Part shown: piece by piece, positions 1 to 8,072 of the stretch
How positions within the stretch are numbered: position 1 is the first letter of the stretch
How the letters are laid out: each line of letters opens with the position of its first letter
Origin: Devosia nitrariae
Lineage (GTDB): Bacteria > Pseudomonadota > Alphaproteobacteria > Rhizobiales > Devosiaceae
DNA length: 64,000 bases
Assembly: GCF_030160115.1 (NCBI RefSeq)
Contig: NZ_BSNS01000024.1
Span: 310,001 to 374,000, forward strand
Direction of reading: 5' to 3'
Position numbers and translations under genes: made by a program
Notes under the pieces: generated by a model
The model's input: the letters and a program-made list of their open reading frames with translations, nothing else
What the model was told of the DNA's origin: nothing
Database searches by the model: none

Positions 1-1
1 C

Positions 2-1168
2 GTTCCCGATGGGAGCGGACTTTTCCGTTTAAGGCCGGAGATCGAAGCCGAGATCGAAAGAACTCTGCCGCCTGCCTGCCGAACGCCCGTGCGGTTCATG
101 CTCTCGACCGAGATTTCGACCATCTACAAGAAGGGCGACAAGACCCGGAAGATCCATCACCTTATCTACGCCCCGGACGTCGCTTCGGCGGATCGGCTGG
201 CGATGCGGCTTGCCCGGATCGGCAATATCGCCTCGGGCGGGCGGCCGATCCTGGGCCTCGATTCCCGCGATCTCCTGGAGGTGACGCTGGAGTCCGGGCC
301 AGGTAGCTATCTGGTGCCGGCCCACATATGGACACCGTGGTTCGGCGCTCTCGGCTCCCGGTCCGGCTTCGATTATTCCATCGAGGAATGTTATGGCGAC
401 CTCGCTTCGCACGTCTTTGCCGTGGAAACGGGGCTCTCCTCCGATCCGGCGATGAACTGGCGCGTCTCTTTCCTGGACAGGTTCCGGCTGGTCTCGAACT
501 CGGATGCGCATTCGCCCGGCAAGCTGGGCCGCGAAGCGACGCGCTTTTCCTGCGCACCCGACTACTTCGCCATCCGCCGGGCGCTCGAGACCGGCGAAGG
601 GTATGGGGGAACCGTCGAGTTCTTTCCGGAGGAAGGCAAGTACCACATGGACGGGCATCGTGCCTGCGGCGTACGGCTCGATCCAAAGGAAACGCTGGCG
701 CTCGGCGGGCGCTGCCCGGTTTGCGGCAAGGGCGTCACGGTCGGTGTGGCGCATCGCGTCGAGACGCTGGCGGATCGTGGGGAAGCTGGAATCGTGCCGC
801 CGCCGACAGCGCGTGAGGCCACAAGCTTCGTGCCGCGGCCGGAAATTCTCTCCGAACTCATCGGCAACGGCGTGACATCCAAGGCGGTCGCTGCGGCCTA
901 TGACCGCGCCACCTCCATCCTCGGGCCCGAACTCTCGATGCTCGGCGAGGTGCCGGTCGAGGATATCGCGCAGGCCGCGCCGCTGCTCGCCGAGGCGATC
1001 GCGCGGCTTCGCGCCGAGGCGGTGATCCGGCAGCCCGGCTATGATGGCGAGTATGGTGAGATCCGCCTGTTCGCGGAGGGCGAACTTGATCGGCGGTCGC
1101 CGGGTGACCTGCTGTTCGACGTGCCCCTACAACGGCGTTCGCGGCGACCGAGGGTACAGGTCCGCTAG
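2..1168 (+). CDS. Endonuclease Q-like PHP-domain protein, 5' end cut off by the window
   Basis: The reading frame is open from base 2, so the N-terminus lies outside the window and the first visible ATG (89) is internal. The visible part carries PHP-fold signatures, including LVSNSDAHSPGKLGREATRF-type residues around base 490-545 (SDAHS with a metal-ligand Asp and His), and a zinc-ribbon region (HRACG then CPVCGKG, about bases 657-735). This combination is that of the endonuclease Q / TIGR00375 family, whose characterised members nick DNA 5' of deaminated bases such as uracil and hypoxanthine. The C-terminal third (helix-hairpin-helix-like 'GVTSKAVAAAYDRATSILG') also fits the family. Its role here in DNA repair is inferred from family membership only. 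The gene stands alone on its strand, with the next gene 94 bases downstream under its own promoter. Confidence 0.75.
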   Translation, partial: VPDGSGLFRLRPEIEAEIERTLPPACRTPVRFMLSTEISTIYKKGDKTRKIHHLIYAPDVASADRLAMRLARIGNIASGGRPILGLDSRDLLEVTLESGPGSYLVPAHIWTPWFGALGSRSGFDYSIEECYGDLASHVFAVETGLSSDPAMNWRVSFLDRFRLVSNSDAHSPGKLGREATRFSCAPDYFAIRRALETGEGYGGTVEFFPEEGKYHMDGHRACGVRLDPKETLALGGRCPVCGKGVTVGVAHRVETLADRGEAGIVPPPTAREATSFVPRPEILSELIGNGVTSKAVAAAYDRATSILGPELSMLGEVPVEDIAQAAPLLAEAIARLRAEAVIRQPGYDGEYGEIRLFAEGELDRRSPGDLLFDVPLQRRSRRPRVQVR

Positions 1169-1205
1169 CTTCAGCTTGCCGTGCCGTCATGGTTCATGCG
1201 GTATA

Positions 1206-1259
1206 TTGACTCCCTTTTGTTCCCTATGATAAGGCATTTTAGGACCCGATAGGGAACAA
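1206..1259 (+). promoter_or_regulatory. Promoter with 11-bp inverted repeat overlapping the ribosome-binding site of the HTH gene
   Basis: A perfect inverted repeat TTGTTCCCTAT (1217-1227) and ATAGGGAACAA (1249-1259) with a 21-base spacer ends three bases before the ATG at 1263. TTGACT (1206-1211) and GATAAG (1228-1233), 16 bases apart, could be -35 and -10 boxes, which would put the left arm in the promoter spacer. The AGGGA of the right arm (1251-1255) is also the only Shine-Dalgarno-like sequence for 1263. It could be an operator or an RNA hairpin hiding the ribosome-binding site. Confidence 0.55.
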
Positions 1260-1262
1260 TAG

Positions 1263-1673
1263 ATGACAGAAGAGCTTTGCACTGTCGAGGCGGCAGCCGA
1301 ACAGTTGAAACTGCACAACAAGACGGTGCTGCGCTTCATCCGTGAGGGCCGTCTGCGGGCGACAAAGATCGGCAAGCAATATCGTATCCTGCGTTCCGAC
1401 CTAGACGCGTTTGCGGGAGTCGGTTCAGCGCGAGGCGAGCCTCTCGCGCGCGTTACTGCCATCGTCGATGTCCCCGATGTGGATGGGGACCTTCTTCGGC
1501 GGATCACGTCGACCACGCTCGGCGCAGGGGCAGGCAACGAGCAGCCCGGATCAGCGATCTCGATCGATGTTGCTCATGACCCTGTTCGACGCGCGGTCAA
1601 AGTCGTTGCGGTCGGAACGCCGTCTGACGTGGCTGCGCTCCTCACGCTCGTCAACGCATGCCTGGAGGCGTGA
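1263..1673 (+). CDS. Excisionase-type helix-turn-helix DNA-binding protein
   Basis: A 136-residue protein. Residues 1-52 form an excisionase/MerR-like HTH (HTH_17) domain: 'TVEAAAEQLKLHNKTVLRFI' followed by 'EGRLRATKIGKQYRI' and 'SDLDAF', the usual helix-turn-helix-wing pattern. Residues 60-136 are a separate small alpha/beta segment I do not recognise; it could be a ligand-binding or dimerisation part. It is followed after three bases by an alpha/beta hydrolase gene, so the two are almost certainly co-transcribed. The inverted repeat directly in front of the gene suggests that the protein controls its own operon. No integrase lies nearby, so a phage excisionase role is unlikely. Confidence 0.75.
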   Translation: MTEELCTVEAAAEQLKLHNKTVLRFIREGRLRATKIGKQYRILRSDLDAFAGVGSARGEPLARVTAIVDVPDVDGDLLRRITSTTLGAGAGNEQPGSAISIDVAHDPVRRAVKVVAVGTPSDVAALLTLVNACLEA

Positions 1674-1676
1674 GCG

Positions 1677-2561
1677 ATGGTGTCCGTTTTCAAGAGTTCT
1701 GAGGGCCGGCGCGACATCCACGACCGCTATGAGTCCCTTCTGCGTCAGTGGCCGGTGGAGAACCGCCAGCTTCGCCTGCCCACGCGTTACGGCGAGACTT
1801 TTGCGATTGCGTGCGGCCGCGAGGACGCGCCGGCACTGGTGTTGCTGCATGGGACTGCGGCAAACTCGGCAAGCTGGATCATCGACGTGCCGCTATGGAG
1901 CCGACACTTCCGTGTCTTCTGCATCGACATCATTGGCGATGCCGGATTGAGTGCGGAGTCTCGACCGCCATACGAGTCGGATGCACACCAGCAATGGCTG
2001 GACGATGTGATGCGGGAGTTGTCGCTGTCTTCTGCGGCTCTTGCCGGCATGTCGTTCGGCGGATGGCTTGCGCTCGACTATGCGACGCGGCGGCCGGAGT
2101 GCGTGGACAAGCTGGTTCTCTTCAGTCCCGGAGGCATTGGCCGGAACAGGAACATCCTGCTGTGGGCGATCCCCTTGCTGCTGCTTGGTCCCTGGGGGCG
2201 GCGTAAGATGCTCGAGCGTATCGGCGGGCGGCCAGCCACGTCACTGTCACCGGCCGAAAGCTCGCTTCTCGAGTTGACAGCAACCATCTTCACTCACTTC
2301 AAGCCCCGCACGGCAAAGCTTCCACAGATCGGCGATGAAGCTCTGCAAAGGCTGAACATGCCGGTTCTGGCGATCCTTGGTGGGAAGGACGTCTTCATTG
2401 ACGCGCCGGAAACGAAGCGGCGGCTGGAGCAGAACGTTCCAGACCTGACGATGCGGCACCTGCCTGAGGCCCCTCATTTCATTCCGGGTCAAACCGAGGC
2501 GGTCCTGCAATTCCTGCTCGATCCGGCAGAGATGGCGCGTCGATCGGGCCAGGCGATGTAG
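1677..2561 (+). CDS. Alpha/beta hydrolase
   Basis: A 294-residue alpha/beta-hydrolase fold protein with no signal peptide. The catalytic triad is readable: nucleophile elbow GMSFG (residues 124-128, Ser126), acid Asp238 in LGGKD, and His267 in APHFIP. The oxyanion-hole segment HGTAANS is at residues 58-64. Residues 155-175 (ILLWAIPLLLLGPWG) form a hydrophobic cap region. The substrate cannot be told; esterase or C-C hydrolase activity is typical for the family. The gene starts three bases after the HTH regulator and probably belongs to the same transcript, whose promoter carries an inverted repeat, so expression is likely inducible. Confidence 0.8.
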   Translation: MVSVFKSSEGRRDIHDRYESLLRQWPVENRQLRLPTRYGETFAIACGREDAPALVLLHGTAANSASWIIDVPLWSRHFRVFCIDIIGDAGLSAESRPPYESDAHQQWLDDVMRELSLSSAALAGMSFGGWLALDYATRRPECVDKLVLFSPGGIGRNRNILLWAIPLLLLGPWGRRKMLERIGGRPATSLSPAESSLLELTATIFTHFKPRTAKLPQIGDEALQRLNMPVLAILGGKDVFIDAPETKRRLEQNVPDLTMRHLPEAPHFIPGQTEAVLQFLLDPAEMARRSGQAM

Positions 2562-2590
2562 GGCGCTAATGTCGGAGGTCGCAGGCACGT

Positions 2591-3289
2591 TCACTGTTTC
2601 GGAGCGAGGCCTTCGAGCAGGAAGTCGAGGCCTTTCCGGAAGGTGCCATCCCAGTTGTCATCCAGCAGCAGGTGGGAGCGTTCGATTGTCGGATAGCGTT
2701 CGCCGAGATCTGCAAGGCGCTGCTGCGCGGCGACCCTGTCGTTGTCCGAGAGCTCGAAGCTGCCTCGGGTGATGGTGGCGCCCATCACATAGTTCCACAG
2801 CGACCATATCGCGACGTTGAGATCAGCTTGCGCTACGCCGGCTCTGGACAAGGCGTTGCTGAGCAGTTCCAGGCGGCTGAGGATGTTCGGGCCCAGTGCC
2901 CGGCGCGGCAACAGCGATGCCGACCATGGATGGCGCAGCATGCTGGCGCGCCAGTCCTCTAGCATGTGAACGACTTCTCCGCGCCAGTCTTGAGGCGCAG
3001 GAGCTCGCGGCGGTCCGCGGTATTCGAGCACCGAGTCGAGCGCCAGATCGAAGACCGCCTCCTTGCTGTCGACGTGCCAGTAGAGGCTCATTGCGCCCGA
3101 GCCGAGGCGGTCGGCCAGCCGGCGCATCGACAGCCCGTCGACACCCTGGGCGTCCAGCAGTTCCACCGCGGTCGCCACGATACGTTCCAGGGAGAGAGGC
3201 GGTTCACCGCGCGGCTCCTGCAGGGGCTGAACTGATGCACCTCTGCGTGGAGACTGTTTGCCTCGGGCGCTGCTAGGTTTGGCTGCCAT
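2591..3289 (-). CDS. TetR/AcrR-family transcriptional repressor
   Basis: I place the start at the ATG at 3289 (reading MAAKPSSARGKQ), preceded by AAGGAAGA, and not at upstream in-frame codons that run into the operator region; the protein is then 232 residues. The N-terminal HTH is typical of the family: 'LSLERIVATAVELLDAQGVD' then 'LSMRRLADRLG' and 'SLYWHVDSKEAVFD'. The remaining 150 residues are the all-helical ligand-binding domain. Divergent to it is an exported RidA-like gene. Between them lie two 15-bp palindromes, the expected operator for such a repressor, so it probably represses both itself and the RidA gene. Confidence 0.85.
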   Translation of the reverse strand: MAAKPSSARGKQSPRRGASVQPLQEPRGEPPLSLERIVATAVELLDAQGVDGLSMRRLADRLGSGAMSLYWHVDSKEAVFDLALDSVLEYRGPPRAPAPQDWRGEVVHMLEDWRASMLRHPWSASLLPRRALGPNILSRLELLSNALSRAGVAQADLNVAIWSLWNYVMGATITRGSFELSDNDRVAAQQRLADLGERYPTIERSHLLLDDNWDGTFRKGLDFLLEGLAPKQ

Positions 3290-3355
3290 CTGTCTTCCTT
3301 GCTGGTCCGAACGCTGATCTAGGCCGGCAACACGATGAATGTCGATCCCGAGCGA

Positions 3356-3405
3356 TTGACTCGTACAGTGTACGATGCGATCTAGTCGTACGCCGTACGA
3401 GTCAA
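3356..3405. promoter_or_regulatory. Tandem palindromic operator between tetR-type gene and ridA-type gene
   Basis: Two 15-bp palindromes share the form TCGTAC-N3-GTACGA: TCGTACAGTGTACGA (3361-3375) and TCGTACGCCGTACGA (3386-3400), centres 25 bases apart. They are themselves embedded in a larger inverted repeat, TTGACTCGTAC (3356-3366) and GTACGAGTCAA (3395-3405). This is the arrangement expected for cooperative binding of two repressor dimers in the divergent promoter region. Confidence 0.8.
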
Positions 3406-3481
3406 TCATACGAGCGATGGGTGAAAGTTCAATCCTGACGGCGGCGAGGGTCCTCGCGCGCCTCAGAGCCAAGAGAAATTC

Positions 3482-3970
3482 ATGTCACGCGCAATCAAGC
3501 ATCTACTTATCGGAGGGCTAATCACCATGACCATGGCAGTTCCCACTGCGACGACAGCCAATGACAAGGAACTCAAGCTGACGATCGTCAACCCACAGAC
3601 CCTTAATAACCCGACGCCGAATGGCTACAGCACAGCGGTGATCGTGCCACGCGAAGGCCGGGTGGCCTACATCTCCGGACAAGGCGGGCAGGACAGAACG
3701 GGAGCCTTGTCGCCCGATTTCGCTGTCCAGGTTAAGCAGGCCTACGCAAATCTGCGAGCCGCCCTCGATGCGCTCGGCGCCAGGCCGGATCAGGTCGCCA
3801 AGCTTACGGTCTTCGTGGTCGATCACGATATGGGGAAGCTCGAGGTGCTGACCAGGAACGTCACGGAGATGTTCGGCGAGACTCTGCCGGCGCAGACTCT
3901 GGTTCCCGTTCCCAAGCTTGCAATCGACCCCATGCTGTTCGAGGTCGAAGCCGTCGTCATTTTGGACTAG
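3482..3970 (+). CDS. Exported RidA-family protein
   Basis: A 162-residue protein. Residues 1-26 look like a signal peptide (MSRAIKHLLIGGLITMTMAV, then an Ala/Thr-rich stretch before NDKE). The rest is a RidA/YjgF/UK114 fold: 'NGYSTAVIVP', 'VAYISGQGGQD', 'QVKQAYANLRAALDALGA', and the family's terminal 'FEVEAVVIL'. The arginine that RidA deaminases use to bind the carboxylate (in a C-I/L-x-R-like context) is not evident, so 2-aminoacrylate deaminase activity is doubtful; many exported members are not deaminases. Divergent from the TetR gene and preceded by tandem operators, so it is likely its main target. Confidence 0.75.
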   Translation: MSRAIKHLLIGGLITMTMAVPTATTANDKELKLTIVNPQTLNNPTPNGYSTAVIVPREGRVAYISGQGGQDRTGALSPDFAVQVKQAYANLRAALDALGARPDQVAKLTVFVVDHDMGKLEVLTRNVTEMFGETLPAQTLVPVPKLAIDPMLFEVEAVVILD

Positions 3971-4182
3971 CGGTGCCCCGGTCGCACCCTCGTGACCGAT
4001 GCATGGTCGTTCAACATCGTGGGTCGACTGTCAAATGGGGGAATGCCGGCTCCGCAAGGGTCGCGCATTCCCTTTGCGTCTCTATGCGGACGCTCGCCGT
4101 CACCCTAGTCCTTCGAAATGGGGGCGAGTAAAAGGTGGGCAGGGGGCGGGCGCGTCGAAGCACCATTCAAAGGGAGACGACC

Positions 4183-4629
4183 ATGAAGATCGTGACCAGC
4201 CTGAGCTTCCAGGGCCAGTGCCGCGAGGCATTCGAGTTCTACGCCAGCGTCCTGGGCGGAAAGATCACCGCCGCCGTGCCCTATGGCGATGGGCCTCCCG
4301 GCATGCCGATCACCGACGAGAAGTACAAGAGCTGGCTGATGCACTGCTGGCTCGAGGTCGGCGATCAGGCGCTCATGGGCGCCGACATGGATGTCGGATG
4401 GGCACCCAACATCGACAAACCAAAGAACGGCTTCGACGTCACGCTGCACACCGAGGACAAAGCCGAAGCCCAACGGTGGTTCAATCAACTGTCCGAAGGC
4501 GGCAGGGCTGTCATGCCATTCGAAGAGACCCCCTGGTCGCCCGGCTTCGGCTCCCTGGTCGACAGGTTCGGCGTCCCGTGGATGATCAACGTCATTCCAT
4601 CGGCTGACTGGAAGCCGTCGCAGGGCTGA
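4183..4629 (+). CDS. PhnB-like VOC (glyoxalase/bleomycin-resistance) family protein
   Basis: A 148-residue protein starting at the ATG 4183 behind AGGGAGA (4171-4177). The opening 'MKIVTSLSFQGQCREAFEFY' followed by 'SVLGGKI' is the pattern of the PhnB/3-demethylubiquinone-9-methyltransferase-like subgroup of VOC proteins. It ends with the usual 'SLVDRFGVPWMINVI'. The substrate is unknown; members of this group include antibiotic-binding proteins and uncharacterised proteins. The 212 bases before it hold no recognisable gene. Confidence 0.75.
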   Translation: MKIVTSLSFQGQCREAFEFYASVLGGKITAAVPYGDGPPGMPITDEKYKSWLMHCWLEVGDQALMGADMDVGWAPNIDKPKNGFDVTLHTEDKAEAQRWFNQLSEGGRAVMPFEETPWSPGFGSLVDRFGVPWMINVIPSADWKPSQG

Positions 4630-4774
4630 TCCTGCGAGCATGCAGCCGAATATCACGCGCCTGCGCGTCGAGCCGCGCGGTTTACTGCGTCTGGTCCGCC
4701 GTCCAGCTGCATGTGGGATCATCAATCCACATCGCTGTAGCTGTTCCTCCAGTCCCGCACCAGCTGCCGAGTCC

Positions 4775-5845
4775 TCAGGCGGCGAGGCGCCGGCCGGTTT
4801 GCGCGTCGAAGACGTGGATATTGTCGAGTTCGGGCTCGAACCGGATGTCGGTGCCCGGTTCGGGCAGCACCCGCTCGCGAAAGAGCCCGACAAATGGCTG
4901 ATCGCCCAGCCGGCCGAGGATATGTACCTCCGAACCCGTCGGCTCTACTACCTCGGCGGTCATGCCCGCGCCGCCCTCGGTCACGATGTGGAGGTGCTCG
5001 GGACGCACGCCATAGATCGCCTTCAGATCGCGGCCCGCGGCGGCATTCGGGGGCAGGGGCAGCTCGATGCCTTGGGCGGTCGCAAAGACCTCGCGCCCGC
5101 CCGGCCGCAGTGTGCCGTCGAGGAAGTTCATGGCTGGCGAGCCGATGAAGCCGGCAACGAAAAGATTGTCCGGGCGGTCGTAGAGCTCGAGCGGACGCCC
5201 GATCTGCTCGACGCGGCCGGCGTTCATGACGACGATCACGTCGGCCATGGTCATGGCCTCGATCTGATCGTGCGTCACATAGACCGTCGTTGTCTTCAGC
5301 CGCCGGTGCAGCGCCTTGATCTCGGCGCGCATGGCGACCCGCAGCTTGGCGTCGAGGTTCGAGAGCGGCTCGTCGAACAGAAAGACCTTCGGATCGCGCA
5401 CGATCGCCCGGCCCATGGCGACGCGCTGGCGCTGGCCGCCCGACAATTCACGCGGATACCGCTCCAACAGCGCCTCGAGATTGAGGACGCCCGCCGCCTG
5501 CTCTATCTTGGCGTTGCGCTCGGATGTGTGGACGCCGTTGAGCCTCAAGGAAAAGCCCATGTTCTCGCGCACGTTCATGTGCGGATAGAGCGCATAGTTC
5601 TGGAACACCATGGCGATGTCCCTGTCCTTGGGATGCAGGTCGTTGATCACCTTGTCGTCGATGACCACGTCGCCGGCCGAGACCTCCTCGAGCCCGGCGA
5701 TCATACGCAGGAGCGTCGACTTCCCGCAGCCCGACGGGCCGACGAGAACCACGAACTGGCCGTCCTCGATGTCGATCGACACCCCTTCGATCACCTTGAG
5801 CGCGCCGAAGGATTTCTCGATCTGCCTGATGCTCACCTTTGCCAT
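4775..5845 (-). CDS. CUT1-family sugar-type ABC transporter ATP-binding protein (MalK/UgpC-like)
   Basis: A 356-residue ATPase starting at ATG 5845 behind GGAGGAA. The nucleotide-binding domain shows Walker A GPSGCGKST, Q-loop 'MVFQNYALYPHM', signature LSGGQRQR, Walker B 'VFLFDEPLSNLD' and the switch His in 'VYVTHDQ'. The C-terminal 110 residues are the OB-fold regulatory domain (TOBE) found in MalK and UgpC. The matching binding protein and two permeases are encoded about 4 kb away on the other strand (9944-13104), with the GntR regulator between. It is last in a minus-strand operon with the CoA-transferase and hydratase genes, 19 bases after the hydratase stop. Confidence 0.9.
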   Translation of the reverse strand: MAKVSIRQIEKSFGALKVIEGVSIDIEDGQFVVLVGPSGCGKSTLLRMIAGLEEVSAGDVVIDDKVINDLHPKDRDIAMVFQNYALYPHMNVRENMGFSLRLNGVHTSERNAKIEQAAGVLNLEALLERYPRELSGGQRQRVAMGRAIVRDPKVFLFDEPLSNLDAKLRVAMRAEIKALHRRLKTTTVYVTHDQIEAMTMADVIVVMNAGRVEQIGRPLELYDRPDNLFVAGFIGSPAMNFLDGTLRPGGREVFATAQGIELPLPPNAAAGRDLKAIYGVRPEHLHIVTEGGAGMTAEVVEPTGSEVHILGRLGDQPFVGLFRERVLPEPGTDIRFEPELDNIHVFDAQTGRRLAA

Positions 5846-5864
5846 CTGTTCCTCCCACGGCCGT

Positions 5865-6653
5865 TCAGCGGCCTTGCCAGTTCGGCGCCTCCTTGGCCGC
5901 AAACGCCCTCACGCCCTCGCGGAAATCGGCGCTGGCGTAGCAGAGTGCGATGAGGTCCTCCGCTTCCGGCAGTTGCGATTGCAGCAATCGTCCGAGGGCC
6001 GCCTTGCTGGCGCGCAGCGTCAACGGCGCGTTGGCCGTCAACTGCGCCAGCAGCGTTTCGGCCGTCTCGTCGAGTTCGGCCTTCGCCACCACCCGGGACA
6101 GGAACCCGGCCGCCAGCGCCTCGTCCGCGCCGATCAATTCGCCCAGCAGCAGCATGCGCCGGGCGCGGCCTTCGCCGAAACCGGCGACCAGCCGCGCATG
6201 GTTGTGGATGGAAAGGCAATTGCCCAGAGTGCGCGCGATGGGCACGCCAAACCTGCTCTCGCGTGTTGCGATGCGGATGTCGCAGCAGGCCGCGATGTTG
6301 AGCCCACCGCCGATCGCCCAGCCTTCGACGATCGCCAGCGTCGGCACCGGAATGGCGAGGAGGGCGGCGAGGTGCGCCTCCATCCGCGCTTCGTAGGCGA
6401 TGCCGTCCTCGCCGGTGGCGAATTCGCGGAACTGGGCGATATCGGACCCCGCGACGAAAGCGTCGCCGCCGGCCCCCCGCAGTACCACCGCCCGCAGCTC
6501 TCCCGGTTCGGTCAGCTCGCGGCAGATCTCCTCGAACTGTTCGTACATCGCCGGGGTCATTGCGTTGCGCGCCGCCGGCCGGTCAAAGACGACACGGCCG
6601 ACGTGGCCTTCGCTGCTGAAACGAACCTCGCCTTCGTCTGCCGTCGCGTTCAT
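5865..6653 (-). CDS. Enoyl-CoA hydratase/isomerase family protein
   Basis: A 262-residue crotonase-fold protein. The start ATG overlaps the stop of the upstream CoA-transferase (ATGA), which fixes it at 6653. Crotonase features are visible: 'GRVVFDRPAARNAMT', the oxyanion-hole segment 'AFVAGSDIAQF', and 'AIVEGWAIGGGLNIAACCDIRIA'. The usual catalytic Glu positions of hydratases are not clearly conserved around 'SRFGVPIARTLGNCL', so isomerase, hydrolase or lyase activity is possible. Coupling to the CoA-transferase suggests that it acts on the CoA thioester which that enzyme makes. Confidence 0.85.
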   Translation of the reverse strand: MNATADEGEVRFSSEGHVGRVVFDRPAARNAMTPAMYEQFEEICRELTEPGELRAVVLRGAGGDAFVAGSDIAQFREFATGEDGIAYEARMEAHLAALLAIPVPTLAIVEGWAIGGGLNIAACCDIRIATRESRFGVPIARTLGNCLSIHNHARLVAGFGEGRARRMLLLGELIGADEALAAGFLSRVVAKAELDETAETLLAQLTANAPLTLRASKAALGRLLQSQLPEAEDLIALCYASADFREGVRAFAAKEAPNWQGR

Positions 6654-7894
6654 GGCGTGAAGGCTCCCGCGCGCGCCAATGCCTCTCGCTCGCCCGTCAG
6701 CCCGAGCTCGGCCAGCAATTCGTCTGTGTGTTCGGCCAGAAGCGGTGGTGCGTAGCGCACTTGCTGGGGCGTGTGGGAAAGCTTGACCGGAAAGCCGAGC
6801 GTTCGGATGCGTCCCTCGACCGGATGGTAGATCTCCATCACCATGTGCCGCGCCGCCGCATGCTCGCTCTCGACCACCTGTCCGTAGTCGTTGATCGGCC
6901 CGGCGGGCACACCGGCGGCGAGGAAGGCCTCGACCCACCAGTCGACGCTCTTCAATAAAAAGACCTGCTGCAGTTCCTCGGCAAGGGCATGTCGGTTGCG
7001 CAGCCTGTCGCTGTTTTCGCTGTAGCGCGGGTCCGCCAGCAGGTCCGGCCGCTCGATGACGGAGCAGAACGCCTGCCACAGCTTCTGGTTGGCCGCGCCG
7101 ACGACGAACTTGCCGTCGGCTGCGGTGAAAGCCTGGTACGGCGCGCTCATCCTGTTGGCGGTGCCGAGCGGCTGCGGCGACTTGCCGGTCGCCCAGAGCT
7201 CGGTCGTCTCCCAGATCGAAAGGCCGAGCGCCGCCTCGAACAGCGAAGCATCAATGAACTGGCCGCGCCCGGTCTTGTCGCGCCCGATGATCGCGCTGAG
7301 GATGGCGTAGACGGCAAATAGCCCGGCGCCGAGGTCGCCAACCGGCACGCCCGACTTCACCGGCTCGTGGCCGGGAATGCCCATGGCGCTCATCACGCCC
7401 GACATCGCCTGCGCGATGAGGTCGAATCCGGGGCGCTGCGACCAGGGGCCGGTCTGGCCGAAACCGGAAATGCTGGCGTAGACTAGGCGCGGATTGATCG
7501 CGCTCAGCGTCTCGTAGTCGACGCCGAGTTTGGCGGCGACGCCCGGCCTCCCGTTCTCGACGACGATGTCGGCGGTTTCGGCCAGCCGATAGAAGACCTT
7601 GCGCCCCGCCTGCGTCTTGAGATTGATGACCATAGATCGCTTGTTGCGGTTGAGCGCCAGAAATCCGGGACTGTCCGTGCCTTTCATGCGAAAGCCCATC
7701 GACTTGCGCGTCTGGTCGCCGTCACCGGGCGGCTCGACCTTGATGACGTCGGCACCCATGTCGCCGAGTAGCATGCAGCAGAACGGCCCGGCCATGACCT
7801 GGCTGAGGTCGATGACGCGCAGATGCGACAGCGGCAGGGCCGCTGGAGACGCGGCTTGCCCGTGGGCGAGCGTTTGCGTTGCATCGATGGTCAT
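6650..7894 (-). CDS. Family III CoA-transferase (CaiB/BaiF type)
   Basis: A 414-residue protein with the family's opening 'LRVIDLSQVMAGPFCCMLLG' and 'GADVIKVEPPGDGD', the central 'GFGQTGPWSQRPGFDLIAQA', and 'GVPVGDLGAGLFA', which contains the likely catalytic Asp that forms the aspartyl-CoA intermediate. The ATG is preceded by GAGGAA. It transfers CoA from a donor such as succinyl-CoA to an organic acid; the acceptor is unknown. First gene of the minus-strand operon, divergent from the GntR gene across a region that holds the 18-bp operator (7982-7999). Confidence 0.9.
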   Translation of the reverse strand: MTIDATQTLAHGQAASPAALPLSHLRVIDLSQVMAGPFCCMLLGDMGADVIKVEPPGDGDQTRKSMGFRMKGTDSPGFLALNRNKRSMVINLKTQAGRKVFYRLAETADIVVENGRPGVAAKLGVDYETLSAINPRLVYASISGFGQTGPWSQRPGFDLIAQAMSGVMSAMGIPGHEPVKSGVPVGDLGAGLFAVYAILSAIIGRDKTGRGQFIDASLFEAALGLSIWETTELWATGKSPQPLGTANRMSAPYQAFTAADGKFVVGAANQKLWQAFCSVIERPDLLADPRYSENSDRLRNRHALAEELQQVFLLKSVDWWVEAFLAAGVPAGPINDYGQVVESEHAAARHMVMEIYHPVEGRIRTLGFPVKLSHTPQQVRYAPPLLAEHTDELLAELGLTGEREALARAGAFTP

Positions 7895-7981
7895 CTGACA
7901 TTCCTCAAGACCCGCGTCGGTCCGGTTGGGTGTTGGCGATCTGGCCGCCCGTGCTCGCGCCGGGATGGCACCGTATATAAC

Positions 7982-7999
7982 AATCTTGTATGCAAGAAT
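7982..7999. promoter_or_regulatory. GntR-type operator, site 1
   Basis: The 18-mer AATCTTGTATGCAAGAAT, a near-palindrome, lies between the divergent CoA-transferase and GntR genes. A -10-like TATAAC (7976-7981) adjoins it. It matches site 2 at 8953-8970 in all but two central bases, and the shared core CTTGNATNCAAG reads as its own reverse complement. Confidence 0.75.
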
Positions 8000-8054
8000 G
8001 GAAAAAGGTCAACCCGCAGCCCGGCGAACGCGCGAAGTTGCACCTCAGGATGAT

Positions 8055-8067
8055 TTTGCATACCAAT
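8055..8067. promoter_or_regulatory. Possible weaker GntR operator just before the gntR-type start
   Basis: TTTTGCATACCAA resembles the core CTTGCATACAAG of the two strong sites and ends six bases before the chosen ATG at 8073. It could allow autoregulation. The resemblance is partial. Confidence 0.35.
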
Positions 8068-8072
8068 GTTGC

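Noticed and set aside
1217..1259. 11-bp inverted repeat as ends of an insertion element
   Set aside because: The arms are only 21 bases apart with no room for a gene, and they coincide with promoter and ribosome-binding site.
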